Positions 50,052-64,000 are shown, numbered from the stretch's first letter. The stretch: DNA of 64,000 nucleotides from Archegozetes longisetosus (GCA_018873245.2 JAEMBT020000004.1:5938573-6002572); one strand, 5' to 3'. Numbers and translations are program-made. Notes: generated by a model from the sequence alone, not told the origin.

Positions 50052-51412
50052 ATGTCGGGTCCAAACGTTGTCGATAAGGGAAAAATGGTCTTTCATTATG
50101 TGGCGAAAATAGCTGCGCGGCCTTCAAATAGCAGTGATATTACGGATAGTAGTGTCGGACAAAAAGAAATGAAAGTATTAAACCATCTAATCTTGAATTT
50201 TGTTCATTTTTCAGCCTATTGATTTTGATTTATTCCAGGTTTGTTTTCGACATTCAAAGCATTCAATAAAGTGTGATATAAGCGCTCCTTGTTCTGAATG
50301 CGACAGTAATATGAAATTGTATTCCTACGAGCAATGCAGAAGACATTTAGATGTTGTCCGATCGGAGAAAAGATTCGAAAGCATTGAAGTGGACAGATCT
50401 GAAAATATGATCGAAAAGTTACTTGATATCGACGGTAGGAATTAATGTAAAACTATTTGAAAGAAAACTAGGTTTAATTTTGATTATCTTAAGAAAACGG
50501 CAAAAGAATCGCCCACTTGTTGGAGATGATAGTAACGAAACAAGACAAAATTGTTAGCGCTTTGACTGATTTGTCTTCGAGTATAAATGAATCTAATAAC
50601 AAGACGGAAGTGGTCAACACCCATCCAAAGCGTGATAGAGATGATGAAGAGGACAAAATTATACAAGAGAGTATCAACTCTACTCTTAAAGAGATCAGTA
50701 GAAATACATTACGCAGTCATAAAAAGCAGGAAGAAATAAGTGCTCAATTAAGTCAGTGTCACTCTGTTTTGGTGGACCTCACCTCCAACGGACAAACCAT
50801 TAGCAACAATAGCATTTTGAGTATAAGTCAACATTTACTTATATGTGACTGTTTTGCCAATAATCAACACTATTAATTGCAATTACAGGCCATAGCCAGC
50901 TTTCCGAGGTCAACAAAAATCTTGCTTTAATTTCTGGCAAAATTGAAGAAAACACAACACACTTGAAAGAGGCATCTGCCACACAATCCAAGACTTATGA
51001 AGAGCTTCAAGCCAGTAATGATAAGTTGTTTGAAGAAATAGTTCAAATTAAGTCTACCGTGGCTGAGTTCATCAATTCCCTAAAAGACCAACTCAATTTG
51101 TTGAAAAGTGAACTCATTAACGAATTACAACTGAGTCGAAACGAACTCATTAATAATCAAAATTTACTTCGAGAGGAAATAACGACTAATATCACTTCTG
51201 TTAAAGAAGAAGTCGAAAGTCTTAAGAACTTATCGAAATCGTTCGCAGATGAGATTAAAGACAGTCTACCAGAGAAACTGATGGATGTTTTTGGCAGTAT
51301 TTTGATGTTGAGCTCCGAGAGTGGAAGGAAATTGGACAACAACGAGGAATGCGGAACAGCCAACACATCGTTCGCCTCTCAATATTTGTTGAATAACAAA
51401 AACGACTACTGA
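50052..51412 (+). CDS. Unrecognised coiled-coil protein with N-terminal Cys/His cluster, 4 exons
   Basis: Exons 50052-50174, 50215-50434 (or 50239-50434), 50494-50820 and 50889-51412 join in phase to 397 (or 389) aa ending at TGA. The start is the first ATG of the open frame (MSGPNVVDKGKMVF). Exon 2 holds VCFRHSKHSIKC and PCSECDSN, four cysteines plus histidines that could bind zinc, then QCRRHLDVVRSEKRF. Exons 3 and 4 are almost entirely charged heptad-like sequence (KQDKIVSALTDLSSSINESN; LKDQLNLLKSELINELQLSR). A KRDRDDEED patch lies between them. Long coiled coil with no enzyme motif suggests a structural or adaptor role, but I do not recognise the family. All introns are 40-73 nt. It is divergent from RBM17 across 2.4 kb. 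Confidence 0.75.
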
Positions 51413-53220
51413 TTGCTATACAGTATATCTACATTAGTTTGATTTAAACGCATCAAATCAATAGATAAATCATTGATTACCTCTTAAATTAGTTATTTAT
51501 TGTAAATATATTAATCACTTATAATAATCAAATCTCTTTTGTAATCGTTATTCTAATACAGTATAGTTTATGATCAAATTTATAAAACTATGAATTATAG
51601 TGCGATATCAAATACGTTATAATTTTTGCTCAATCGGTAAAATATCATAAATTAAATTTAATTGAATATCATTTTTTAAAGATTAATCCGAATCTTCGTG
51701 TTTCCTACGGCTTTGGAAAATGAGTTTCTGCACGAATTGACTTCTTTTATTTCAACTGAAGACTAAATTATCTTTTGCTTCAAGTTAAGCACTACATTAA
51801 GATACTGACGAAAAGTAGACAATGGTTTAACTTTTATTTGATGATAAATGGACTCAAAGCTGATGAATAAATCAGTCTGGAAGGTTGACAACAATTTATT
51901 TTCTTAATTTGATTGAATAAATGAAAGCATAATCCAGTTGTGAAAAAGTAAGATATATTCTGTTAGACGAAATCTACTGAGTAGGAAGTGATTCATTATG
52001 CGATTTTCAAGCTATCAGAAGAAGGATTCGTGTTCGACTTCGACAAAAGAGTCATTTCTACTGTTTCTGAGGAAAACTTGAAAGAAAAGAAATCATTATT
52101 CATTCATTGAAACGCATCAATAATGAGTAAACTTCTGCATTAAACTGGAAATGGGACAACATTTAGACTGCATTTACCTAATGGCTTATCTGATTTGCAT
52201 AATATGTATGAGTGTGCTTTTCGTTCACTCCAAACATTAGGCAGAATAGAGTACATATCGCTAGACACGTGCAAACTCTGTTAGACTGTTTTCTCTGATT
52301 CATTTCCCATCAAGACTTCCGAATGCTTCATAAATAAAAAAATATTAAACATTTTTCATTTTGAATAGCTCGGAGCTCTTGTTCTCTCGTTTGATTATCA
52401 GTCGAAATCAGGAAATACTTTTTGTAACAACGAAATTAGTTTCAGTTTGATATGAATTACTGAAAACTTGATTCAATCATTAATAAGTTGCTAAATACTA
52501 AAGCATTGAGAGTGAGTTTGAGATTTCTTGTGAACTTTAAGTATACTAATTTAACAGCATCAATTTGATTCCTGAAAGCTTTATTTCTGTGACAACAAAT
52601 TATTAAATGAAAATGAAAGAAACCGTTGCTCTATTGTCAAGCTGTGACTGATTGTCGTATCTCGTGCTGATCAAACTTAAATACATAAAAATACAAATAG
52701 TGCAAAACAATGAATGCTTATCTAACCTAACTCACTATGTTTTTGAATATAGGTAAGGTTAAGTCAGCACGAGATGTAACAATACGGTTACTGCCCGACA
52801 CTAAAGTTATGGAACTGCAATGTTTATTGCATGCTTTATGAAGAGATTTCAAGTACTAAGAATAAGCGGTGTTGGAATAATTTAAAAAGAATGTTAAAAT
52901 CTGAAATTGGCTGAGTAAAGTGTTAGTAATAAAGAACATATTTTTGTGTTTTCTAGCTCGCACTGATCCATTTACACTCGCAAAAGTGATATTTCGTAAG
53001 GGGAGGAAAATGCAATTGTTGAGACTTATGAAAAAGCAATATTTTCAAGTAATAATTTATAGCACATGCGGTCTTCTGTTCATGCGTAACAACAATACTG
53101 TTTGAGGGGTAAGTGGTTCATACTCTCAAACGATCCCTTCAGTTGACTCTCTTGTTTGATTTTGGTGTTGATTCAATGAAATACTCTCCACTCAATTGAA
53201 AGTCTCTTTCATTAGTAATA
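51413..53220. other. Intergenic region between the two coiled-coil genes
   Basis: AT-rich, with AATAAA at about 51865 and 51912 as candidate poly(A) signals for the upstream gene. A CTAACCTAAC motif is near 52723. No gene recognised. Confidence 0.55.
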
Positions 53221-53671
53221 ATGGAAAAAGAAAAACCTAATTCTGATAAAAGTGTCAATTTTCCAGAGGAAACTAAAATTATTGCGACCCCAGACAGTGG
53301 CCAAACTGATGAAGCGCATAATTGTTGTCAAACTTTGCTATCGTTGACTCATTTGCAACAAATGCAAATTACAACTTTGGAAAATCAGTTAGAGAAACTG
53401 TCGATTGAATTTTGTGACCGCGAACAAGTATTTGTGGATCACTTGAACCAAATCTTAGCGCTATATTTCAAAGTTCGCCAACAACTGGAAAATTCTTGTG
53501 ACTGTCATCTAAACGAATGCAATAAATTAAGTGTAAGTTTGGTCGAAAAAGTTTTTTCTTAATTGAGTTGATTAATGGGCGCACGCGAAATCTTCTACTG
53601 TAATGCCATTACAGGATATACGGCTGGTTAGGCTAAAAGAGCACAATTCTAATGATAGCAAAGGTACTTAA
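53221..53671 (+). CDS. Small unrecognised coiled-coil protein, probably 2 exons
   Basis: ATG at 53221 opens a 113-codon frame ending at 53562. A perfect donor GTAAGT at 53533 and an acceptor TTACAG at 53614 allow an 82-nt intron, after which DIRLVRLKEHN continues the helical pattern and ends at TAA (53669-53671), giving 122 aa. I prefer the spliced form because it extends the helix. The first 35 residues are acidic and disordered; HNCCQTLLSLTHLQQMQ through the LENQLEKLSIEF segment and LNQILALYFKVRQQLEN form amphipathic helices; CDCHLNEC is a cysteine cluster near residue 93. No family recognised. No membrane segment or signal peptide. Confidence 0.6.
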
Positions 53672-54933
53672 AATTCGGGTGTAAGTCACTATTTGCGCGT
53701 TTTTAGCGCATTCTTGTTTTTCAAGATAGTTGAAAAATCAGTTAAAGCCGCTCGACTCGTGTTATAGAGTAGTGTTTCTATGAAGTGTTCCCCATTGACA
53801 ATATGAAATACTGGATTGCTGTCGGCCTTTGCATATGGTGCACAAATGCCTACTTTGAATAACAGTTTTGTGGGATTACGCCATAACCTTTCTAATCACT
53901 TCAACAGCTCTAGTGTAATTGATGCTAAAATACAAATTTGACCAAAAATAGATTCTACTCCTCTTTTTAATCCATATGTTTATCGAAATATTCGTCTAAT
54001 CATTTCTTGTCAGTTTAAACTTTTTTTTGAACATTTTTTGTCACTGATAAAGATGCTTGAATTACAAGATAGTTTTGATTTACTTTATATCTCTACATTT
54101 GTGAGATTAATAATAAATTCATATTAATTTATGAGAATATATTGAATTGAAACGCTTTTAGCTTTTCTTTCGTCTTTGGCCAATAAGTCAATTACTGCGA
54201 ACTAACTAGAGAATTTGTTTTATCTAGCAGTTAAAAGTTCGTAAATAATTAAAACCTAAGTTTCCTGAATTGAATTAATCGCCGGAATGGAAGTCAAACA
54301 AGTAATCTTTATGCAAACATTGAATATTTGAATTGTGTATCGTAACTGTTCGTTACTTTTGTCTGAAGTTAATGTTAAAGCAAACATTCTCTTAATTTTG
54401 ACGAAATATTTACTGCACATCAAACTGTTTTATTAAATTGTATTCAACATTTCATCGATTTGATTGAGTTGAAGATGAAGGAAAATCATTTAAAAGCTAA
54501 CTCAATGTTTATTCCAAATCTTTACAATTGACAGCTTTATGAATAGGTTTAAAAATTAAATCAATTTTATGGCTAATCGGATTAGCTCTAAAAACGAGCG
54601 CTTCATCACTAATGAATGATGTTAAGCTCTTAAAATGGTGCTTCGATATCTTAGAAGAGATTGAAAGGAAAATTGTTCAGCGATATGACTTGTTAAGAAA
54701 TTTGCGGTTTAGCTCTGGTAAAATAAACACTCACTTCAAATTGTTAGATACATTAAAGTAGTGTCTGAATACTCTGGTTCCAAACCAGAGGAACACTTAC
54801 CAATGTGATACTAAGTTTGGTAACACGTACTCTGTTAGATGAACCATAGCTTGTAATATGTAATATGCATGAAATCCCAAGAAAGTAACGGTAGTATTCT
54901 CTAAGGAATAATTATGCGCAAGTTATGTGCGAG

Positions 54934-54952
54934 CAGAGAGAGAGAGAGAGAG
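54934..54952. repeat. (GA)n microsatellite
   Basis: About nine GA units. Confidence 0.9.
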
Positions 54953-57900
54953 ACACCAGAAGAAAATAAGAGTATTACTTTAATTTATGAAAGTGCATAA
55001 AAGTTGTTTTAGTAACTCAAACTACCATATCTGTACTTTAATACTAAAAATCTTGGTTATGTATGAAAATGTTTATCAATTGGAAAATCAATATTCTACA
55101 ATATAGTGGTACTTTGTGTAGATACTAGACTTGAAAGGGATGATAATCAAAAGACACTATTTTAGTTTAATAAACAGTTTTTAGCAATTTAATAATTCTA
55201 AAACTTGCCAATTCTATTAGTAATGGGTTTTTCATTTAAAATAAAATGCCTTATAATCCATAAAAATAGATATTTCTTTTGGATCGATATATAATTTTAC
55301 AGAAATCTATTGGACATAAAATTGCCTCCAATTTGCGAACTGATCGAGAGAGGAAACTATGAGTAAAAGGTTTTTACCAGTTAAATTCAATTGGTTATCG
55401 ATTCATTGGTGGCACTAATGATTTACTTATGATGTCTATGACAGTCCCACTACCGTTGAGTCATTCTGTTTCTGATTGTGAGCGACACATAAAGAGCCTC
55501 TTTGTATGCAGATTTGACACGATCGTAGTGAATCGCCAGCACGTTGTATATCAGCCACATACCAAATTAACTGAACTTCTCTATTTTCTGCCTCCCTCTC
55601 TTTATTCTTATGAGTTAGATAACTAAATATTAATACATAGAAGTAGTAATTTTAATGATTTCTGGCTTTTTATTTGCAAACTTGTGCAATCAACTGAAAA
55701 AGTTGTTTAGATGAAGTCTGATTTGATTTATCGATTTTTAAAAGTAACTCGCCTTCATTTTTATCTTCCTCGAACTTTGATCGAGAAATTGAGTTTGTTA
55801 CAAATATAAAGAAATAGACTGTATAGAAAACAATTAGATGCATGGTACATTATAACTGAGACATTTTGGATGATCACATTTGAAATGATAAACTAAAATA
55901 AGAAATGATTTTCTAAATCTCTCTCTTTAAAAAGAGTTTGACATGCATTCCTAAAGCTAAGTTTTAATAATGCGAAAACATAAAGTTTGGATTGAAAATT
56001 CCTCCTCTGCTTATTTATTGTTTTGTGAATGCCATGTCTAAAAGTATTGTTTCGAAGTATTCTTTTTATTTTCATGAATTTGTAGCATATGTACAAAAGA
56101 TGGGCATTTTATCCAATTTAAGTTACATCAGATTCACTATATTACCAAAACTTTCATGATCAATCATAATCTTTTGGGAAACATCAATCTTTATTCAAAG
56201 TTAGATCAAATCTTCTCCCTATCAATTCGAGTTTAGCTCAGATTCAGTCTTGTTTTGATTGACTGAAAGGCAAAGCAAAATATTTCAAAAATAAACTAAA
56301 CTTTTGAGCATTCAATTCAAAAAAGCATGCATATACTTCTGATTTTTCTCTACATCTAATTGATATGATTGTTTGAAGAATATAATTTTGCAAGTTTATA
56401 ATGATATTTACAAAAAGTTAGTGTTAATATGATATGAGTTTCAATGAAGTAAATCTAATGAAAGTGATATATTTTAGCTTAAGTACAAGACACCTGAAAT
56501 ACCAATAGAATTGTATAGATTGAAGGGACTGATGAAAAGTGTGGAGTTGTGTATTAGAATACAAATTGGTATGAAATCTGTTTATGTCACTCGTAGTAAC
56601 ATATTTACTTTGGTCTGGAGAGTGTTGCGATGACTCATGACGTTGAGCAAATACAAGACGCGCACTAAACTAATAAATACAAGCGATTCTCTATTGATCT
56701 ATTCGGTAGCTTTTGATATTTGTCGATGATTATTGAACTGAAACACGTGCAATATGTTAATCAATCTTTTTGATGACTTCATTACTTTGAAGACTGGTGG
56801 TTTATTAGAAAATAAATTTCAAATTTCAGCTAAACTTTAATTAATTTATCGTAGAATGGATAAAAGTAGATAGATTAACTCTGTCAGCCCCAACGAAAGC
56901 TGATAAATAACTTTTATATTAATAATTGAAGTCTAAATTCACGTTTCGTTCTATGAAGCTTTTCAGATAATTGACTTTATTGTAAAGCAATATTTCTAAG
57001 GTTTGGCACTTTCATTACCTATGATTCATGATAACTAAAACATGCTATTCATCCAATTTTGAATAAGACCTGAAAATCTAATTTCCGTTCGCGGACTCGC
57101 ATATCATAGTATGCATTGAATGTGTATCAAATGCCTTCATTCTTACAATAAATCGCATTCAAATCTATAGATACAAAATTTGACAAAACTGTTTTGATTT
57201 TATTGAGTATGTGCTAAAGGAAGTAAGAGAGAAAGAAAAAAACGCGAACAAAAAGTTCACAAATATTCAAAACTGAAGTGCTTGATTAACAAAATGTGAG
57301 ATCACGTTAATATTTATTTTATAAAATGCATTTTCAATGCAATTCACTAGAATCCAAAACTAAATCACCAATTAAGTGTCAACTAAGTACATATTAATTG
57401 AATAATTTAAATGTTTATGTGTAAGACTAGCTTAATTAGGCTATTCTCAAATTATTATGATAGTCCAAAAGTGAAGATTAAATGAAATGCTTTGAATCTA
57501 ACAAGCTTTCCCCTAAAGCAATAAATTGTAATATGAATGCATTTTTAATTATCAAGTTTTAAAGATTGAAGTAATCAAACTGAATTGAAAGATGAAAAGA
57601 TGTAAATAATGTTTTGACAGCTTCAATAGAACATTGTATAAGTAAATTATCCTTAAAAACTTATTGAAAGTCCTAATTGACAGTATTTAAATCGATTTGA
57701 TGTACTCTTTGGTTAACTACAGCTTAACGGTCTGAATGTTGCTGCTTTTTCTCATAAGATGTCTATAGTGGACATCTGTTTAATAGTTAGGCTAACATTT
57801 ATCGATTCCAGTTTAGCTTATAAGAAAGACTTGAAGAGACAGTCGGTGATAAAGTTTAGAGAAGACTAGCAACTTAAGCCTGAAGTGTTTTTATGAAAAT

Positions 57901-59287
57901 TAAAAAATGCCGATAAAGGAGAAAAATCAATTATTGTTGGATGGCAACTATGATTATTAGAAGTCAGTATGAAGTCTACAGAATTATTGTTAGTTAAGAA
58001 GAATAATTAGAAGAGAGCGCTTGCGTTCGCATTTTTAACGATGTGACAAACACTACTCCAACAGTTTCTAACTTATATGAAAAGTGCCTCAACTAATTCC
58101 TTCTCTCCTTCACTCTCTAATTCACTCAATCATATTATGTCAAAGTATTGAGTTATGAATGTCAGAATTGATTCAGTGGAGCATCTCATGGATTCGCATA
58201 GTATGAATTCAAGTGTGAACAATAGTTGTTGTGATCGGTTATTCTGTTGTACGAGTTTCTGGAATAGTAGACGAAATGCAGCTAACCTAACGTCTCCCAT
58301 TTACTTTGAACCATTTCAGGTCAGCTTTACTTCTTGAAAACATTTTAAGTTGCTTGCTTCTCATTTTTCTTAATTTACTTCTGTCTTTTTGAATCATTTA
58401 TTTAATTTCGAACTTATTTTTCAAGAAATTGTTTCTAATAAACCAGAAAATAAGTATAATTTAGTGGAAGATTTGTCATAAACATTAGAGCTATACTCGT
58501 AAAACGAGTCGCATTACAGAATAATGCAAATTATTTATTATTAAACTTAGAAAAGCTGTCAAATAAATTGTAATAAACGATGCATCAAAGTTTTGAAGTA
58601 CGCTTTCTATCATTACTATCATAAAGAAGATAATCATTCAACTCGGATATTGTATTCGATGCATTCATTAATGAACGGAAACGACTGTTTACATTGTATA
58701 ACTTCATTCAAAGTATCCTTACATTAAGAATAAAGCTTAACATTTAAAGTTGATTATTCAAATTTTTTCTGCTTGTGTGCTGTCAAATTTTAGGCTATTT
58801 TCAAAAAATGAGTTGAGTAATGAGATAAGTTATAAACCATCGAATAGAGATAAATGAATTTGAAATTTAATATGCTTCAACACTATAAGTTTAAGAATTT
58901 GCTTCTTTTATAGAAGATTAAAAAAGAATTAAAATTCTTCAGGCTTTTCTTCAATAAACTCATAAACTCGATAAATTCAATCAAATTACAACAAGAAGTT
59001 TGTAAGAAATGGAAACTTTATTTTCCGGTTCATAATTTGATTTATATTCAGTTCTTATATTGTATCGAAACTTATAATTTACGATAGAAATGAATTTAAA
59101 ACATCTTTTTCTGTTGTGTAAGAAGATTCTAGACTGTCATAGAATGTAAAATATATTCAAAGTGAGCGAAAAATATCATAAATTTCATTACAATAAGAAA
59201 CGCTACTCGAGAAACTTATAAAAATTTTAAGCCAATTTTCGCCTCAGGAATAAATTTTTAAAGCAACCAATTGTGCAAAGAGTATTT

Positions 59288-59307
59288 TCTCTCTCTCTCT
59301 CTCTCTC
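59288..59307. repeat. (CT)n microsatellite
   Basis: About ten CT units. Confidence 0.9.
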
Positions 59308-59590
59308 AAAAACTAGCTTTTTGTCAAATATATTTTGATGAAACTTCTAGTATTAAAAAAGATAAAATAAATATTTAATATATGATTCCCTGAAAGCGAA
59401 CAAAAGTCTTTCTTTTTAGAAAAAGCAAAAAATTTTCATAGAAGCAGTACAACTGATGTCATACGACTTATATAACTTTAATTCAATGTGATTTTTATGA
59501 TGACAAGGAATAAGACAGGAAAATGGCTTCAATGCATAACTTACGGTAGTTAAAACTGGCTATTTTTTAGATAAAGGATAGAATCAGACT

Positions 59591-59594
<4 letters not shown>

Positions 59595-59632
<38 letters not shown>
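59595..59632. repeat. (GA)n microsatellite
   Basis: About nineteen GA units without interruption. Confidence 0.95.
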
Positions 59633-59635
<3 letters not shown>

Positions 59636-62600
59636 CATTGAGAGTAGGGATGAGGTGAGCTCGAAACTAAATATTAATACTAATGTTTATGTTGAAGATA
59701 ATTGTTATTAAGGCTATAAAGTTGACTCTTGTTTGTACAAGTAACTGTGTCTTAGAGTTGACAATGATATATATTTTAGAGTATTTTAATATCCTCTTCG
59801 CACGACAGAGTAGAGCGAATGATAAGTTTGCGCATTAACTTAGTTGTGGTGTTACTTGCTTATGATGTCCTCAAATGATATCAGCAACAGATGCACATTA
59901 GGTCATTACTGACTGTATCTAAAACTTCATCATAATTTGTATGAATAAAACTTTATGCCACATTACTTCTGGCTTTAGATTTGATCTGCTTTAGTCAAAG
60001 GTTCTATAGCTTTGTGTTTACGGAATAGAACCTTCAAGATAATAATCTTCAACTTTATACAGATTTTTTTCTATCACTCAAATCATGTCAAGTTTTTCTC
60101 ATGAGAATGTTTTACTAAAATTATAGAACAATATTACGAAATGAGAGAATAGAAGGAAAAGATGAAAGTAAGAAAATAATAAATAGCCGTGTAATGATAA
60201 GTGCGTTGAGAAGTAGTGAATACTGAGTTGAAAATAATCAAAGTGGCAATTTGACCAGGTTGTGACAAAGAGTGAATTTTGGATATAAGAGTATGGTTAA
60301 TATAGTATAATAACCAGAAGCAAAATATCGATATACTAGTATTTCCTATAATAATACTAGTGTCATATTTATCGGCACAACATTATTATTTGCCATTAAC
60401 TATGACTTTATAGTTAGTGCAACTTTATGGGTAATAACATAGAGATTTTATGGACAATTCTTTTTCCTACAAGCACCAGTCCACATGTATTTTCCCCAGT
60501 TTCGATCTGAAGCTCTTATGAAACCTTTTATGAAGCCTTCTTATGGAGCCTTACCTTTTTCCTGTAAAATTCGTGTCGATTGATCTAATCAAATGCAATA
60601 CAATGCATGGCAGGTGTCGACTAAAAAAGTGATTTCTTCCTCCCCAATCAGAATAAACGACATAAAAAACTACTAATATTATAAGTCTATCAATGCATTA
60701 GTAATCCTCAATTTTCAGTTGAGCTTATGGCAAAACCAAAATGTTTTCATTCAGTTCCGACTGTTTCTATTTTGTTGCCATTACATTTCTATAGTCATAT
60801 CATTTTCATAAGACTGCCAAATGATTTATGTTTTCATGTTTATTATTAAGTTAGCACTCAAGCTCACTCTCACTATTCTATAGACTCTCTCTTCTCTCTC
60901 ACACACACAACTTATGATAAATTTTCGTGAGCTTAAGTGCATGTTTCTTGTTATTCTAAGCGAATTTATGAACTAAAAATGCCTTAACAAACATAAGGAA
61001 AAGAATAGTACTTTGTAGTGGTTTTATGTTATCTTTCTTAGGAAAAAATTTTCTTTTTACAGGTATGTTGTGTTGTTGTCATGACTACTTTAGATGGCAA
61101 AAATAGAAAGGACTGTAAGAACTGATAGCTTATAGTTTAGCTTTCATACAAAGTGATGAGCACATGTTTCAGCTAAAGCTTAACTATTAACTGAAGGATT
61201 TTTACCAAACAACAAATCCTCCATAATCAAGATGATAATTGTGATCTCTCGCCAACAACTCGATGCATAAGTTTGAGGATAAAAGTAAAATAATTTAGCA
61301 GCAAACGTTGAGTTAATTAAGTTTTACAATTAATGTTTTGCAACGTTCACTCGAATGATAAGCATTGAACAAACAGAATGTGAAGTGCTTATCAAACTGC
61401 TTCTACAGTAGAAGTTATTCACACTGACAAGAAAATGCATAATCAAACTGAAAAATATATTTAAATGAGACAACTAGCACAATATATTGGCATTTAAAAT
61501 CTCAGTGGAAAAGTTAGCTCAAAGCAGTCTGTCTGAAAGTTTTAGGCAACAATGTGCTTATTTCACTAAATCCTTATGATCCAACATTAAAGCACATAAA
61601 TTTCAATTCTATTGTAAGACTAAGTGGCAAATGTGGACAAACTAATTAAAACTGATGAATTTGGCATTTAGTTTTCTGGAGAGATTAATCTAAACAGATT
61701 CTTAAAGTAAATGATTGAACTTTAGTTCGGGAGTGTGCTATAGGAAAGACAAATTTATAAGAGAAGAGCATGTATTCTGCTTTAGCGACTATTATCAGAA
61801 AACATTGCTTCAACTCTCCATTCAATTCTCTATTCTAAATGTTTCTGACTGTCTCCTGAAAGCTCATTAGTCAAGAAGTGACTTTCTATGCTTTCTTGTC
61901 ATGCGATTAGATCGTTAGCGACTCAATATGGTATCATTTATTGAGGCATATATTTTGTTTGACCTGCTCTCAGGCTATGATCAATTCAGTTATATTGTGA
62001 GGAACTATACATAAAATATGATTGAATGCATAGACTAAGTTTTGTAGCGGTTGTTCAATCGAATACAGTATATAAATTGCTACGAATTAAGAGTTCATTT
62101 AATTGAATACTTCTCATATGGCGATGAAAGCTGTTGTCAAGTTTAAAGGGCTACTAAACAAACTTAATTTGTAATAAAACGGATGGTTATTATGGTTATT
62201 ATTGTTGTGAGAAAATAATTATATGTTTCATAAATGCCCTGTTATGAAGGCAAAAGTGCAATGAATAATTTAATTATAATATTTACAACTATTATTAATA
62301 ATGTTATGTTAAAGCTAAAAATTATATGCTCTTAAACTATGCTCTTATTCCAAGATAATCTTCTCCAAGTTATGAATAATTCAATAATTTCTATTTGTTT
62401 CTCTCAGTTTGAATGCTGTTTAGAAGACTTGGTGATAGTAATTAGAAAATATTCAAGTTTTATCTCTAATGCTTATTAAACGAGTATTAATGTATTGTTT
62501 ATGTTTATAGCATAAAGTTACAGTAAATTTATATTTGATAAAAATAGATGCAAACATATTTATCAATTCATGGAATAAAACATAAGATTCGAGAAGAAAG

Positions 62601-64000
62601 AAATAAGACTTTTTCTTCATATCAATACGAACAACATTAGTTGTCCACAATCCCTGTAGATCTGGCGTAATCAAGCAAATCACCCGATTTTGGTCCCAGA
62701 TTCATCGTTTCCATCCGAGAGTCAATCGCTCTCATGAGGATTGAGCCAGCGATATCGTTTTGCAGAGTTGGCTCGAGTATATGATGCTTATGCTCACGAA
62801 AATTTATATTAGTTTAGCAAAACTAGAAAATAACTCCTAACTCACATCTTTTTATATGACATCTCATAGATATTCTGAGCAGCATAGTATTAATTTTCAT
62901 CCGTATTAATTAAATAGAGTGTAGCTTATATAGAATGATAAGGTCTGAGAAATAACTTCTTCGTAAAAAAACAGCTTCAAATAAGGTTCAAAATAGTTGT
63001 GATTATCACATTTGAGGGTCGTATTTCAAACTTGAATCTCGAATGTTATGTTTTATTTTTAACTATAATTTTATTTAAAATACCACAAAATTTCAGCTTC
63101 AATGCAGTCAAACTAGTTGACTATCATCAGTGATTTTACAATTATTGAAGTCTGCTGTGCTTTAATGTTCGATAAAAATGCAAAATGGGTTCAGATCATT
63201 AGTTTCTTCAAGTATTTCTATGGTTGTACTTGTTTTATGGATTAAAAGGTAGAAAACGCTTCTAAAGCTAGTCTGTTTAACCTTTAGAAACAGATAATAC
63301 TAGTGGTATAGTCCACGAGGTTGCGACTCTTTCTATTGAGGATCACTAACAGATTGATGTTTTAGCTTAACAATTTAGACAATACTTGTCAGAATTTGAG
63401 AAAATTGAGCATTCAGTAAGATAAAATGAATGATATTATAGTGTGGAGTTGAAGATGAATGCAATTAAATGATTGTATTGTTGATCGCTCTCATTTCTAT
63501 AATTTAAATGGTCGATTAGAGCTAAGTGCATAATTATATTTATTAATAGGACTAATACTGCAGCTTTCTCATGTAGTTATTCTCACAAAAGATATATTTT
63601 ACAGTTATTGCGTACATTACTAATGTAAATTGTAGAGTAATAATAAAGTAAAAATACATCCTAATAACTTTAATGAAGTTAAGCTATCCTAGTTCCCATT
63701 TAGGCAACAAAATAATATGATTGAAGTTATAAACGAACACAACAAACTTTAATCATAATTATCATTAAGCACACAAACACTTGATCCCTGAGAAAACTAA
63801 CAGATACTCATTAGATTAACAATAATAAGATAAAATAATAGAAATCTATACATATGTGGAATATTTGTAAGCTTGTCAGCTACGGCTATTGTAACTTTTT
63901 GTAAAGTAAACTTTGGCTTTTCGACCTGATTCATGATTGGCAATTTTGATTTCTGACATTCATATATTAGATTGTGGTATAAAACTGAATAAAAAGCAGT

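Larger units (their letters stand above)
53672..64000. other. Gene-poor AT-rich DNA
   Basis: No frame above 80 codons and no splice-linked exons recognised. It holds GA and CT microsatellites and a CACACACA tract near 60900. A CTAACCTAAC motif is at about 58281 and a small hairpin with TACTAGTA arms is near 60336. Confidence 0.6.

Overview
This is an AT-rich (about 70% A+T by eye), intron-rich, gene-poor stretch of a eukaryotic nuclear genome. Spliced genes with GT-AG introns, SPF45/RBM17 and agrin homologues, simple-sequence tracts, terminal-inverted-repeat miniature transposons and short runs of CCTAA/TTAGG (the arthropod telomere unit) point to an arthropod. A chelicerate such as a mite is plausible, because chelicerates keep agrin, but the species cannot be fixed from the sequence. 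There are no bacterial operons, CRISPR arrays or viral genes. No tRNA or rRNA was recognised.

Layout. 1-17.9 kb: no recognised gene; it holds an ~840-bp fold-back element (6433-7274), a pogo-like MITE (11959-12116) and decanucleotide minisatellites (12.9 and 15.0 kb). 17,970-45,928 (+): one large gene whose 29 exons I joined by hand with consistent phase. It reads as a membrane-anchored agrin-like proteoglycan of about 1,132 residues: type II transmembrane N-terminus, seven follistatin/Kazal modules, acidic Gly-Ser-Gly sites for glycosaminoglycan attachment, a short cysteine-rich module, two laminin-EGF modules and one divergent laminin G domain. Its first introns are huge (6.7, 5.1 and 5.2 kb) and carry a second pogo-like MITE and several tandem repeats. 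46,178-47,657 (-): a complete four-exon RBM17/SPF45 splicing factor (397 aa), convergent with agrin. 50,052-51,412 (+): a four-exon coiled-coil protein I do not recognise. 53,221-53,671 (+): a small two-exon coiled-coil protein, also unrecognised. 53.7-64 kb: no recognised gene, only microsatellites.

The genes do not form a functional cluster. Agrin is a cell-surface/matrix proteoglycan; RBM17 is a nuclear 3' splice-site factor. The points most worth a second look are the agrin architecture (transmembrane start, missing SEA and EGF modules, single cysteine-free LG), the two orphan coiled-coil genes, and three inverted-repeat elements that look like undescribed non-autonomous transposons.
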